The notes: a model not told the origin generated them from the letters alone. A stretch of DNA of 64,000 nucleotides from Linepithema humile (GCF_040581485.1 NC_090134.1:19211501-19275500); one strand, 5' to 3'; shown: positions 51,101 through 61,060, numbered from the stretch's first letter. A program made the numbers and translations.

Positions 51101-53852
51101 GGAAACAGGCGCGGTGTCTTTGAGAGGATGATTGCGGATGAGACGCATACGGCGCCGCGCCTATGTGTTCGATATTAGACGACGCGAATCAAAAGAAGAG
51201 TTAGCTTTTATTTCCGGTATTACTTGTTTCCCCCCCTCCCCCCCCCCAAGTTATTATCTCGCAGAACATAGTCCGCAGAAGTACAATAGTGTAAAGTTCA
51301 AATAAGGTACTTCGTCTCATCTGGATCTCATCGACATGTGAATTACGAGAAGCCTTAGATATTACGCCTTTAATCTCTTCTTAATCATACTATATTTTCT
51401 AAAAAATTTGTGTTTTTTAGCTAATTAAATAGGTGACATGTGACGTTAACTCTTCATCTCTTTTGACTTGTTTGTTGCTATTTGTTAGCAATTTAATCAC
51501 AAAATAATGTTTTGCAATATTGTTATAATTGCGAATATTTCATTACATCTGTAAACTTAATATTTGTTATTACAGCTGTTGCATATTTATGTTGATTGTA
51601 CATTATTTTAGTTTGTTCTCAATTAAACGTTGCACACGTAATGTTATTGATTTTTCAAAGAAAATATGGATATATTGTGATATTTTTTGTACAGATCATC
51701 AATTTCGACTCGCCGCGTGGCGGTATCAGTCTGGTCACTGAAAAAGGTCCCGAGACAACGAGTCGTTTGATGATTCAGAAAGCCGTGCCGAGCGACTCCG
51801 GGGTTTACCGGTGCGAGCCGAGCAATGCGAATCCCAGTAGCATAAAGGTGCACGTTGTTAACGGTGAGTTGAAAAATTTACTGCGTGTACACCCTGCATC
51901 GTATTACTATAAAACAATTATTTCGTTGAATCCGTATTTTCGCGCGGTGACCTGTTTTTTCCTCTTTTTTTTTCCAATTTTTTATGGTACTGTCGGCGCG
52001 TAACTTTTTTTCCAATTTTGAACCAGCATTTTGCGGGCTTCCGGTAAATTGGAAAAAAAATTCGAGATCCAAACGGTTTTGCCGCAATTACAACGAATCG
52101 AGAGAAATAGCACCCGCTGTGTCTTGCGGTTGAGAGAACTCGCGGAGAACTGCGGAGAAGTAAGTTGATTGACTTCTCTGTAAATATTGCGAGCTCCGAG
52201 TCCACCTGGCAAGTCGCGCGTTAAGCCTGAAATCGATGGCTGCGGCGAGTGAATTGCTCGAGCGCAGAATAGATCTCGCGAAATGTGGCGGATTTCGAGA
52301 TCTTGTTTTTTTCCCCTTCGTTTTTCTCACACGATGCACTCCGCGAGATACGTCGATTCGCGATGACAAAGCGATTTAGCCTGATTTTTGCACGAAATCT
52401 CGCGCAATTTCCGGGTGCATCCGGTTACGAGCGAAATAAAATCAAATGAAAGCGGATTGTTTTGTCCATATCGAAAGAAAGAGATTTTTTTCGTTTTGTC
52501 CGTAACTCGATATATTTTTGAAGCTGGTGGAATTTACGAGCTTTATCTCTCGAGCTTCAAGCAATCAAGCGCACGGTGCGACTTTACGTAAAGCTTACAA
52601 GTTGATTGCGCGAATTGTTTTATCGTCTCTAAATGTTATTCTTTTATTCTTCCTTCCTCTCGTTTGTTTCTTCTCCCATGAGATGGAATCTATCGCTTTA
52701 TTTAAAAAAATTTAAGATATCTGAGAAGATGAAAGAAAAAAGTTTACGGAGCAAACGCGGAAAGATAAAGCATTATTATTTTTTCTCTACAAACGATGAT
52801 CTTTATAAACACATTGTTGCATTTTGGAACATATTTGCTGGCCATTTAGGGACTCATCTATAATTCTCTCGTGCCTCACAATGCGTGACAAATGGTCAAT
52901 GTGCCATAATCAAAGAGCGGACATATTAATTACAAATTTGAAGCACTAACTGAATTTAGAGCAACAGCTGACGGTTTGGCCGGACGGAACGGTCCATCGA
53001 TATGAACTAGTATGCGTATGGCGGATGATATGTTATCGTCATCATGTAAGCGTCAACCATTCACAGCGTTATTGTTGCGCACGCCGCGTGTACTGTTTTT
53101 TCGCTAAATATAACACAATACATCTCCATCGGAATATTTCTGCGTACAACATCATTCGCTCTTCCCCGCGCAAAATGCCGAACAATGGCGCGCTCAAAAT
53201 TTCACGCCATTCGAATATTTCGTTTATTACCATCTCGTCCCTTTGTCCTATTAAAACTGGCGGCGTAAATCACAGAAAGCATTCAAACTCATCTCGTATC
53301 GATAGCTTCAATTTAGCTTGTCGTCTGAACTGATTAAACGTCCGGTGCATTATTAGTTTCAGACTTGCGAGGAATTTGTATCGGTTTTCGATGGAGTCGG
53401 TATTTGCTAGTTTCCGAGGTTACACCACAAGTTAACTACTTAAGTTTTATATAATAATATCGTAGAGGTGGTAATACGTGTGGCTTTTCATGTTCCGAAC
53501 TTCCCTTGTGACACGTAAATAAAATTAGATCAAGTAAAATAATAATCCCGATACACATGACATTTTGTGTTTTACGTTTAACGCATTTTTTTTTTTTTTT
53601 TTTTTTTTTCATGTGTACTTTTAATTTAGGTATTGAACGTCATCGTAAAGATGGATCTTGCATACAGAATGAAATCTAATTTGTTTGCAATCGCTTCGCT
53701 TCCATCGAGACCGCCGTGTCGAATCGATGAAAATTTCTGTTTCAGAGGAACATCCAGCCGCGATGCACCACGGGGATGGAAGCTCGTCTTACAGCAAGAC
53801 ACGGCCGATTTGTTTTATAATTTTAGTGATAGCTAATGTAATGTTTATATAA
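32244..53852 (+). CDS. dpr8: Dpr-family two-Ig cell-surface protein (Dpr8-like), complete, 6 exons, 275 aa
   Basis: CDS = join(32244-32289, 41921-42087, 48454-48664, 49560-49687, 51695-51863, 53746-53852), 828 nt. Family knowledge: Dprs are neuronal Ig proteins that bind DIP partners on opposing cells and guide synaptic partner choice. Seen: residues 1-21 form a signal peptide; Ig1 (about 42-141) has Cys62/Cys124, Trp74 and the signature SWVRHRDIHLLTVGRYTYTS; Ig2 (about 143-240) has Cys165/Cys224, Trp179 and INFDSPRGG. Possible N-glycosylation sites are Asn49, Asn69 and Asn162. The tail 261-275 is hydrophobic after small Ser residues (253-255), as in a GPI signal. The start is chosen because an in-frame TGA lies at 32172 with no in-frame ATG between. 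All introns are GT-AG and phases match exactly. The core resembles Drosophila Dpr8 more than Dpr6/10 or Dpr9/21, judged from memory. The family call is very secure; the exact paralogue is less so. Confidence 0.93.
33200..33288. repeat. tandem repeat, 45-bp period, two copies
   Basis: Two units begin TTCTACAAG at 33200 and 33245 and share TTTTACTATACTTATAAATG. They differ by a few substitutions. AT-rich, within dpr intron 1. Confidence 0.85.
33871..33889 (+). other. G-run cluster, possible G-quadruplex
   Basis: G4, A, G8, A, G5 in dpr intron 1. On the sense strand it would be in the nascent transcript. Confidence 0.35.
35293..35335. repeat. perfect palindrome, 21-bp arms, 1-nt centre
   Basis: Positions 35293-35313 are the exact reverse complement of 35315-35335 around a single T at 35314. 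A third, direct copy of GTGATAGCTG lies just upstream (about 35276-35285). It could extrude a cruciform or form a hairpin in RNA. It lies in dpr intron 1. Confidence 0.95.
39351..39377. repeat. TTTATATTC x3 tandem repeat
   Basis: Three perfect 9-bp units, followed by a short TTA run. Confidence 0.95.
40491..40519. repeat. poly-A tract (29 A)
   Basis: A homopolymer in dpr intron 1. It could be a retroposon tail, but no element body was recognised upstream. Confidence 0.9.
41175..41193. repeat. GC-alternating run
   Basis: GCGCGC run of 19 bp, potential Z-DNA former, about 730 bp before dpr exon 2. Confidence 0.9.
41921..42087 (+). CDS. dpr8: dpr exon 2: end of signal peptide and first half of Ig1
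   Basis: Acceptor TTGCTTCCAG, donor ACG|GTAAGC. Encodes residues 16-71, including NFTGLVGKTVHLVCKVKNL with the first Ig1 cysteine (Cys62) and ending NRT. Phase 1 in, phase 0 out. The frame stays open past the donor, so the boundary is set by the donor site and by the join to exon 3, which restores the family motif NRT-VSWVRHRD. Confidence 0.93.
43265..43307. repeat. CTTT/CT pyrimidine tract
   Basis: CTTT x3 followed by CT-rich sequence, 43 bp of pure pyrimidine, in dpr intron 2. Confidence 0.85.
45761..45870. repeat. duplicated CRE-like element, copy 1
   Basis: Shares ordered blocks with copy 2: AATGCCAATGACAC, GTCATCTCGAG, TGGTGCAAGTGCC and GGACAATGCG-AATCTCT-GACGTCA. It ends in a canonical CRE palindrome, TGACGTCA (45863-45870). 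No open frame is shared by the two copies, so a regulatory or repeat origin is more likely than exons. Confidence 0.65.
46595..46701. repeat. duplicated CRE-like element, copy 2
   Basis: Matches copy 1 block by block at a nearly constant offset of 831-834 bp. The CRE core is altered to CGACGTCA. Similarity fades on both sides. Confidence 0.65.
46912..46934. repeat. poly-T tract (23 T)
   Basis: Paired with a 13-A run at 46825-46837, so the 75 bp between are bracketed by A and T runs. No known element was recognised. Confidence 0.9.
48121..48187. repeat. (AT)13 plus (GT)n compound microsatellite
   Basis: Alternating AT at 48121-48146, then GT/GTAT units to 48187. It ends about 265 bp before the exon 3 acceptor. 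Confidence 0.95.
48454..48664 (+). CDS. dpr8: dpr exon 3: core of Ig1
   Basis: Acceptor CCTTTCGTTTCAG, donor G|GTGAGC. Encodes residues 72-141 with Trp74, the SWVRHRDIHLLTVG signature, DQRFEALH, EDWTLRIRYPQ, and the DSGTYEC motif holding Cys124. Phase 0 in, phase 1 out. This is the most conserved part of Dpr proteins and contains most of the DIP-binding face in the known family structures. Confidence 0.97.
48665..49559 (+). other. dpr intron 3 (895 bp)
   Basis: GTGAGC at the left, TTTGTTTCAG at the right. AT-rich. No further feature is seen in it. Confidence 0.85.
49560..49687 (+). CDS. dpr8: dpr exon 4: first half of Ig2
   Basis: Encodes residues 142-184: EPVTVINGAPELFV, KGSTINLTC with Cys165, then APEPPPTMTWSHNSE with Trp179. 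Donor GAG|GTGAGT, phase 0 out. EPV...GGPEL-like and APEPPPT..WSHN are typical of the Dpr8-like group. Confidence 0.96.
49688..51694 (+). other. dpr intron 4 (2,007 bp)
   Basis: GT-AG. Contains a CG/CA-alternating run at 50552-50575 and a C-rich run at about 51231-51248. The open frames near 50.3-51.1 kb overlap on both strands and look like chance. Confidence 0.8.
51695..51863 (+). CDS. dpr8: dpr exon 5: second half of Ig2
   Basis: Acceptor TTTTTTGTACAG, donor G|GTGAGT. Encodes residues 185-240: IINFDSPRGGISLVTEKG, then SDSGVYRCEPSNANPSS with Cys224. Phase 0 in, phase 1 out. The open frame extends upstream through the intron, so the boundary is set by the acceptor and by the family motif. 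Confidence 0.96.
51864..53745 (+). other. dpr intron 5 (1,882 bp)
   Basis: GTGAGT at the left, TTTCTGTTTCAG at the right. Includes a 24-T run (53586-53609). No supported gene lies within it. Confidence 0.8.
53746..53852 (+). CDS. dpr8: dpr exon 6: C-terminal tail with hydrophobic GPI-like signal
   Basis: Encodes residues 241-275 and TAA (53850-53852). It opens with EEHPAAMHHG, matching the conserved EHPAAM linker after Ig2 in Dprs, then a Ser-rich stretch (253-257), a basic spacer (KTR) and PICFIILVIANVMFI. The very short hydrophobic end with no cytoplasmic tail fits a GPI-anchor signal. Phase 1 is consistent with exon 5. A longer open frame here in another frame is a shadow. Confidence 0.9.
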
Positions 53853-54190
53853 GGCGAGAAGAGTACGGAAACACACACTTACCCGACACGATAAAACATG
53901 AAAGGCGCGATCGCCGAGAGAATCGCGGATTGCCTATTTAACGTCGTTAACGTTTCTTGGGTAAAAATATTTGTGCAGGGTAAAACCGAACATTTTACCA
54001 TTTACATTAAAAGAAAAGAAGAAAAAAACCTTCCGTGACCAAAAGAGTTTTCAAATATCAGCACGGCACAATAATCGGTAAGAGCGTAGTATTTTGTTAA
54101 CGTATATCATCAAGAACGAATAACTTACGACGTCAAAATTTATTGTATTATTTGTAAATAAATTTATTGTATGTACATATCAATAAAACG
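53853..54190 (+). terminator. dpr 3' UTR with two polyadenylation signals
   Basis: AATAAA occurs at 54157-54162 and 54182-54187, about 305-335 nt after the stop, followed by T-rich sequence with TGT and GGTT motifs. The actual cleavage site is not visible from sequence. Confidence 0.55.
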
Positions 54191-55208
54191 ATTGTCTTTA
54201 TCTTGATCGTCTGGTTCTTGCATCAATCTGCCAAGCCATCGTAAGCTTATGCCGAGATTGATTCCCAGTCGATCTATCGTATAAAGTTAATAATATTAAT
54301 TTTCATTTTTTTTTCAGAGTTTTGAACAATAATTCTTAAGTTCTCTATTCTTTCAGATTACAAGTATATATATGCGAGATAAATGGATTTTCCTGCTGTT
54401 TTTTTTTTTTCGGAAAAATGTAAATGCAAAATCGTCGCTGACAGCATTAGGCGTCGCATCGCAAGTTTCTCTCAGAAGCGTTGCGTCGATCACGACCGGG
54501 GAAGTTTACCTCATTATATTTCGAGGAAGTTTATCTCGTTGTATTTTCGTCGCGCGGATTTTCCTCAGGGACGCGGAAAGAAGAAACGCCGGCGCTCGCG
54601 GACACCGCTACTAATGACAACATTAATTACACCGCGCTATCTCGCGCTCGTTAATTACGGTGCGGCGCTAAATTTACCATGAAAAAATACGGGCGTGTAA
54701 ATTTCGCGTTCAATCGCGCGGCGATGGCCTCAATTAATCAGAAACAAAGGTCTCTTGCCTCTTCACGTCTGCGAACGTCTATTTTTAATTAATATTAACA
54801 CGCTCGTTTAAATTTCAGTACAAATTTATCCGAGATTTACTGAAATAAACGTGAGATGAAAGTTCGTACACTAATATCTTCCTACATACACAGATTGCAA
54901 TTTTCATATTACCGCAATTGGATTCGCATCTTTAGATATCGCTTTTAGGGATCGCTTGATACACACGAATCGCTCCCTGTTAACCCTAATAGCGTGAACC
55001 AAAAGAGCGTCACGTCAATTGGCCGCGGTGCATCGTGTGGCGTTCAAGTGGTCAATAAGGTCGACCAGGTTTGGCTCTCTCGAGCGTGGAATCATGGGCG
55101 GGGCGGTCCTTGCACGTTGCCGCTTGCTCCAGGGACCGCAAATGTTTGCCCTCCTTTCTTTCTCCGGCTTCCGTTCTGGCGGCCGCTCGTGCAGTGTCAT
55201 CGACTTAC
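54191..55208. other. gap between the convergent dpr gene and TTLL3 pseudogene
   Basis: AT-rich to about 54.4 kb, then more GC-rich. If the TTLL3 relic had further C-terminal exons they would lie here on the - strand, but I recognise none. Open frames at 54.4-54.7 and 55.0-55.2 kb show no domain. Confidence 0.4.
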
Positions 55209-55359
55209 CAGCCACGAAAAGGTAGGGACCGAAGGCTGGAAGTCGGGTATGTTCTGCTTGTAGACCAGATTGAAGCCACTCGTGTCAGCGCAAGCGTCCA
55301 CCATCACTGCACGGCACGTCCATTATCACTGGAAGCATCGGCAAAGCGATCGAAGGGTT
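55209..55359 (-). pseudogene. TTLL3: TTLL3 relic, C-terminal LVYKQ segment with tandem stops
   Basis: Reads TLRSLCRCFQ, stop, stop (55323-55328), WTCRAVMVDACADTSGFN, LVYKQNIPDFQPSVPTFSWL, then a good donor CTG|GTAAGT. This matches the TTLL3 region VTARLC..VQ.DT.RVVID....DTG.FELIYKQ. The donor remains intact, so a further exon would have followed in the ancestral gene. Confidence 0.78.
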
Positions 55360-56988
55360 TTCATCGTGCGCCGTGCTACCAAATCGCTCTTAACTAGATC
55401 GCGGTGATGGAGTTTGCACAAAGTAGATTAGCAAATTACGAAGTATGCCGCTATAAGTCTCTTTTCTTAAACCCCTTTGTACCAATTTGTATTTGTCACT
55501 ACATAGGCGAGTATCGAAAGTATCATTTTATACATTATATCATAATTTGTGATGTTTTATATATCTGTTCTTCTATTCTAGATTTCAGTTTTACGTCTAC
55601 TTTAATCTATTATCGTTGCACTGATTAATTTTCGAACGGCGTTTAAGTTCCACTGCGAGCAAAAGATTTTTGTAAATTTGTCCCGAACGTCGATATTGAT
55701 AGATTATTCACATATGATAATTTTAAATGCAAAAAAACGATATTTCTATTTATTTTTCATTATTGAAGAATCAATTTGACTTATCAGTTTTTGCGATATA
55801 GAATATTATTACAAGGATTGATCGATCGGTAGGTTAATAACGATCCGCTTATGAATGTTAAATATTTTTACTTGATACGATTCCGTTTGACAGATTCAAA
55901 GAGGATCAAATATTCGAAAAGAAGTTAAAAAAACCAGTGCGGTTTTATTATTTAATAAACGGAATATTTTCAGTTCTCTCGCAGGAAAGATAGGATGTAG
56001 AATTCAATAATAAAAGGTCATCCATACGAAGGGATAAAGGATTGGAACGCATAAAATTATCCTCAGATAGGAATATTCGGAAATTCAGACGAGCTTATTA
56101 TGCAACGTCATGACTCACAAAAGCTTCAGTGTTTAAATTTATTGATAGTCGTAATAAAAAAGATTCCATTATTATGAACCTATTATTTTTATTTGACCTG
56201 TTATTTTCACTTGATGTCTGTAAACTCAATATCTGCATATTTTTAAAATCAAATTCTACATTACAAAAACTTTTATATGTAGATGAAGTTGCTTTGATAT
56301 TCGATGTCGATAACATATACGATATATGTAAATATGCAATATTTTTTTAACTTGCAGCACAAACATTTTAAAAAAATTTTATGCTTACAAAAACATTGGA
56401 CTCTTAACAAAAAACCATAAAATCATTAATAAGTGATCAATACTAATGAAACATTAGAGACAGAATGATTTCAATTAATCGCTCCACTTGAACTCTATCA
56501 TTCAGGGAAGGCACAATCGCGGAAGTGCATAAAAGATATATAATCGGCAATCAGGTGTTTGGCCATTTCAGGCTCGATAATTGCGCCCGGGAAATCTCGC
56601 TAACGCGGTTAATTCCTCGCGTAAATCCATCACGTAGGGCACGTGGCGCTTATCGGCGTTACGTCGCCGCGAATTATGGCTGCCGTTATCACCCCGGCGA
56701 ACCCCGGGAGAGAGGGCCGTCTCGGGTCGGCCGTCTGCGCGACGCGTAACTTGTCCAATCGCGAACTGCGGTCGCCGATACTCGCGATTCCTGAGCCTCG
56801 TGCGACACGAGGTGTCGATAGCGCATCCACGTTCCCATTTTCATCCATTCACGTCCAATCCCCGCTCGTCCACCCCGAAAGAAACTTTCCTCCGATACTT
56901 GACAACTTTCTCCTACTCGTCCTAAATTCCATTTCCTGTGCTTACCTTTTCACCAGGCTCTCTAACACACCGGAGTAGAGGCGTTTCG
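55360..56988. other. AT-rich gap inside the TTLL3 pseudogene
   Basis: No TTLL motif or other gene is recognised. AT-rich from 55.4 to 56.5 kb. The GC-rich part at 56.6-56.95 kb has chance open frames on both strands. Confidence 0.5.
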
Positions 56989-57207
56989 TCAACTAGGCGG
57001 ATACATGCGCGTATTGATCTCGATTAACCAGACCGACATATCCTCGGCCACCGTGAAATCGCCGTACAACTCGTAGCTGCAACGGCGCCTTCCCATGTAA
57101 TCTTGCGCCACCAGCATCAAAATGATGACCTCCGCCATTCTCGGGTAAATCAGATCGCAATACGGTTCGCCCGCATGGCCCGCATGGATCCGGTAACGTA
57201 AGTACAA
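56989..57207 (-). pseudogene. TTLL3: TTLL3 relic, ELYG / WLIEIN segment
   Basis: Reads YCDLIYPRMAEVIILML, AQDYMGRRRCSYELYGDFTV, EDMSVWLIEINTRMYPPS, TGA (56989-56991). Family form: W...I.P.MK..I, AQD....R...FELYGADF, WLIEIN.SPTM.PST. The Ala of ELYGADF and about two residues of N-SPTM are missing. The last Ser codon is followed at once by a stop instead of T(S/A)VT. No acceptor AG could be fixed at the upstream edge. Confidence 0.8.
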
Positions 57208-59153
57208 TCGATAAATCTTTGATTAATTTATTATCTTGCAATTAAAAAAAAAACATTAAAGAAATATAAATGGCTTCTTCTGTGACTTGAAGATAAAGGT
57301 ATACATATCTTATATGTGAATAATTGAGTTGGTTTTCACTTATAATTATAGAATACCGTAATTCTTTCAATTTTAAAATGTTTATAAATCATTTTTTATC
57401 TTTTTCTGGGCATTGAGCTTTATATTAAAAATAATCTTATTGAATTATAAATTGAATAATAGATTGTAGGATTTTCGATTAAATTATTTGACAAAAGAAT
57501 CAATGCGCTTTGATTAAATAATTTGAAGTCTGTGAAATTTGATATGCAGATATCTTACGGCTAGATATGCAAGAAAAAGTTTTGCCGCAATGAAGATTTT
57601 CTTAAATAAATGGTTCTTGTATTATCATTTTATGTTTCTTTATCAATATTAAAAATTTTACTTTGCTTTGAGCTGTCCCGCGGTTTTTTTGTCAAACACA
57701 TTGATAAGAAACACAAATAACTTGTAAGTCAATGAAGTTACTATATATAAATTAAAACATTGGAATTCATATTACGATATGACATTGGGTAATGTCCCAT
57801 TTTAACTTTACAGATAAAATCAGTCACTCAATGTCATAGCGGATATGAATAGCGGAGTTTGAAGTCTGCATAACTAAAAACATGAAACACGTATAATACG
57901 TAGGCAAAAATGATTTAAGTGCATTTTTAATTCAGACAAAAAACGAAACGCGAGTTGAATAAAACATATTTCGTATGCATTGGACAAATTTTAGCGGAAA
58001 AAGTTTCGGTTATGCGGTAAATTGAAACGTTTGTGGAATATGTGTGATGGAAAGGTCCACTCCACGTCAATAATCAAAACGAAAGCTCGTGTTTCATTGA
58101 AAAGTGCAATTATTGTAAATAATATAAACTATGGTTTCGCAAACAACTGTATCGTTTTTCACGTCCGATCGACATAAATAATAAATTTTAAATGTTGTAA
58201 TTTTTTGTACTGTCGGGAAAAAAAAAGCATTTTAAATGGATTGCTATTCACTAAAGGACGACTCCTCGAAACCGCGAGAGTGATCGCGTAACGTGCGCCA
58301 ACTCATCGACCCGCCCAGGCCCATTCACGAGCAACACCGCGGATAATATATATCGCCGCTCCATTCGCAATTACTCGGGTTGAATATACGTCGCGTCATT
58401 GAAAAATTCCATTCGATTTGTCATCCGAGAGAGGACGACGGGATAGTACGACGAGGCCATTATCGTCTGCGGAACGGTGCCCGAGCGCGTTCTCGGACGA
58501 ATGCGCTTCTCGAAGAAGGCGTATTTGCACACGGGCCCTATCAATTTCCTCTCGGAACGTCCCCGAGGGCCGGCACAGTCGCCGATCCGCGTGACGAATG
58601 GATAATCGAAACGTCTCACGCGCGTAACGCGGCGGACGAGAGATTACTTCAAATATTCGTTCAGCGTCGCACAGTCCCCCATCCTTGATCGCGCACCGAT
58701 TCGCTGCTGGGCTCCTCGGTGTGCCATCCTGCCTGCGACGCTGCTTGCGTCTCGTTTTGTCGTCATACCTTTCGTGAATGGCGGTATTGTAAATATAAAT
58801 GGTTTCGTGGTAGGTCGCGCAAAAGGTGTACGGCTTCGTATTGAAGCGGAGAAAGGGCTTCTCTAAATGAATAAAGGCGTCGATTACAATGAAGACAGAT
58901 ATTAAAGTCAGAGTCTGCTGCTAAACAATTTTCGTTTTTAGTTAAATAAAATAAGCGTAAAAAATCAGCATGAAAAACAATGATAATATAATATATAATT
59001 CGATATATCGTTTATTATGCATCATATTGGCCAGACTCCAACTTGAATAATTCTCTCTCTCTGACAAGGTTTTTTTTTGCATCGAATGGTATTCGGATTA
59101 AATTTACGTTAATATAAAAAAATGTTTTTTTTTACGTCATGTGGTGAAACGAT
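57208..59153. other. gap in the TTLL3 pseudogene where the central TTL domain is missing
   Basis: The intact family has about 100 residues here, with motifs such as LRFS and HL(T/C)NN(S/A)(I/V)Q. Apart from a possible LNRFTT just below 59154 I find none of them in any - strand frame. A GC-rich block at 58.3-58.75 kb has open frames on both strands without TTLL similarity. Confidence 0.5.
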
Positions 59154-59254
59154 TTAATGTTGTTCCAACCATATCGTGAGAAAGAAAGTGCTCGTCACCA
59201 AATATCACAACCTTATCTCTTCAAACCTAGTCTCTTTAATCAACAAGAGACTCT
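59154..59254 (-). pseudogene. TTLL3: TTLL3 relic, TKFDIRQWFLVT segment with a stop at Trp
   Basis: After a TTTATATTTCAG acceptor the frame reads SLLLIKETRFEEIRL, TGA (59205-59207), YLVTSTFFLTIWLEQH, TAA. This lines up residue by residue with the family motif PLLI..TKFDIRQWFLVT...LTIWFY, the TGA replacing the Trp. A frame shift further down gives LNRFTT, like the LRFST motif. Confidence 0.8.
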
Positions 59255-59328
59255 CTGAAATATAAATGTAACATCGTGAGCACTGATAGGTTAAATATAC
59301 TTTCTGCAGAGAAGCCGCTTGTACAAAC

Positions 59329-59496
59329 AATATATTTTTGTACGATATAATAGTCCTTTGGCTCTCCCTCGATTCTGCGCAAGATGTCCCTGAGACTGTG
59401 AGATATAACGACATCATTGCCGCGGCATAGATCGGCTTTAAGATCCAGATACCTCTCATGCCGCTCATCTCGCGCTACGGTCTTTAATTTCTCCAA
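59329..59496 (-). pseudogene. TTLL3: TTLL3 relic, ATP-binding WILKP / RG / VQKYI segment
   Basis: MRGIWILKP lies in one frame (P codon at 59433-59435) and LCRGNDVVISHSL...EPKDYYIVQKYI in another (C codon at 59425-59427). In intact TTLL3 proteins WI(L/V)KP is followed by about four residues and then RGRGI. Here only 5-8 nt lie between, giving a frameshift plus a deletion. A TAG lies three codons before MSGMRG in the WILKP frame. The segment ends at VQKYI with GTTTGT in place of a normal donor. Confidence 0.8.
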
Positions 59497-61060
59497 AGTC
59501 ACGACGGCGGTCAGGCGGCATCTCTGCGGACGAGACGCGAGATATTGATATCGATTTATGCGGGAGAATATCAGGTTTCGTTGCGGAGCCGCGGCCACCG
59601 GTGGATCGACTTTAATTCCGGAAAGTTCGAATAAATTCATCCGTCGGGGCGAATTGAAACCCCTATCGGCGGGGTCACATTTCGACCCGGTCGGTGAAGC
59701 GAAATTAATTTAATGAAATCGCGGAAACATCTCGATCGGGGGGGCAATCGCGAGAGGGAGTTGGACGACGGCGGCGAAATTTCAAGAAGTCCTCCCTCCT
59801 CACGCTTCTCTCCGGAGGAGAGTGAGTCGCATGTTAAGTTTGCCGCCAGGCACGTGAACAACCTCGTATACGTGTCAATTGCGCACTTTCTTTGGCGGAA
59901 GTACTTGTGACGGTAACCTAAATAAAGACCGCGATAAGCACGTTATTTGACGCTTTCTGATTTATGTACGGGGCGCGGGGTATCTTTTGAGATCGCTGAT
60001 GTAATGAAGCAAGAATCTCTATCGCGACACTTTCTTATGGGCTCTCAGTTAATTAATCAAGCGAAATTTGACAGCCCACAATTCCAACTTTGCAATTACA
60101 AAAAACCGAATAATGAAGAAAAGGATGCCTTGATGCACAGATATAAAACGAGTTTGCGGGATCGATAAATAAACATTAGTTAAGGATCTCGTGCGTCTTC
60201 CCCTCACTCTTGCGGCTTAGCGTTTCGTTATCACGAGCCCTTTAATTTTGCTACATCAGTTAAGAGTTAATGGTATCACGCGGCAGCATCTCGAAACGTG
60301 TTTAATGCAAGGATGTTTTCGTGTGCCTTGAATAATTAACACAGTTTGGTTTTGTTGCCTACGCTACCCCGTAACCACGTCTATTATTAGCGCCGAATCG
60401 GGAGAGCGCGAAATAAACACGCCTCTCTAACTCAATCGATTGTTGAGCGCGTGATACGCTTCTGTCTAAAAGAAAAGTGTCTTTTCTTCGAAAGCGCGAA
60501 TTTTATACGATAAAAAAAAAGCGCCAGCGGTGCTTAAAGTAAATAGAACGAAGCGCATGGGAAACGGTGTCAACCTGAAAAAGGTCAGCTACTCTCGCTA
60601 TTAAACGCAGGCTGCTGATTTAATTGAAATCCATATGCGAACCAGCGAAATTACGTCATTACTTCCATAATAACAGAAATCGAATATTACGAGAAATATA
60701 ATAGATTGTATTACGAAAAACGAAAATTTATCTCGCTAAAATTAATGGATTCAGGTCTTTTCTCTTTATTGTACTATATTAATTAATTTGTGTGATATAT
60801 CGCGAAATATTTTATCAGATACATTACGAGAAACCGCGACCAAACAAAATGTGTGCAGATGAATATTATTATTAATCGTTTGGCCATGATTTCTCGCGAT
60901 AATCTGACATTAAATTAATTAGTGTGCTAGGCGTAATAAGAGAAAAGACCTAAATTGATGAAATTCATTAAGTATAATTTTCTGTAATACAAATATTGCA
61001 GAATATGGATTATTATTGCGCATTTAAATATTATCGTTATTGCGATTTACTGCGCGAATT
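59497..61060. other. probable former intron of the TTLL3 pseudogene
   Basis: The - strand frame above 59496 stays open to 59640, but its translation (for example INRYQYLASRPQ) cannot be confidently matched to TTLL3. The remainder, including an AT-rich part at 60.6-61.05 kb, shows no feature. Confidence 0.4.

Noticed and set aside
53633..53836. 67-codon open frame overlapping dpr exon 6
   Set aside because: It is a different frame from the one giving EEHPAAM and the hydrophobic tail, and begins inside the intron.
54994..55397. + strand open frames of 89 and 108 codons
   Set aside because: They lie opposite the TTLL3 C-terminal block, whose - strand frame carries the recognisable family motif; the + strand frames do not.
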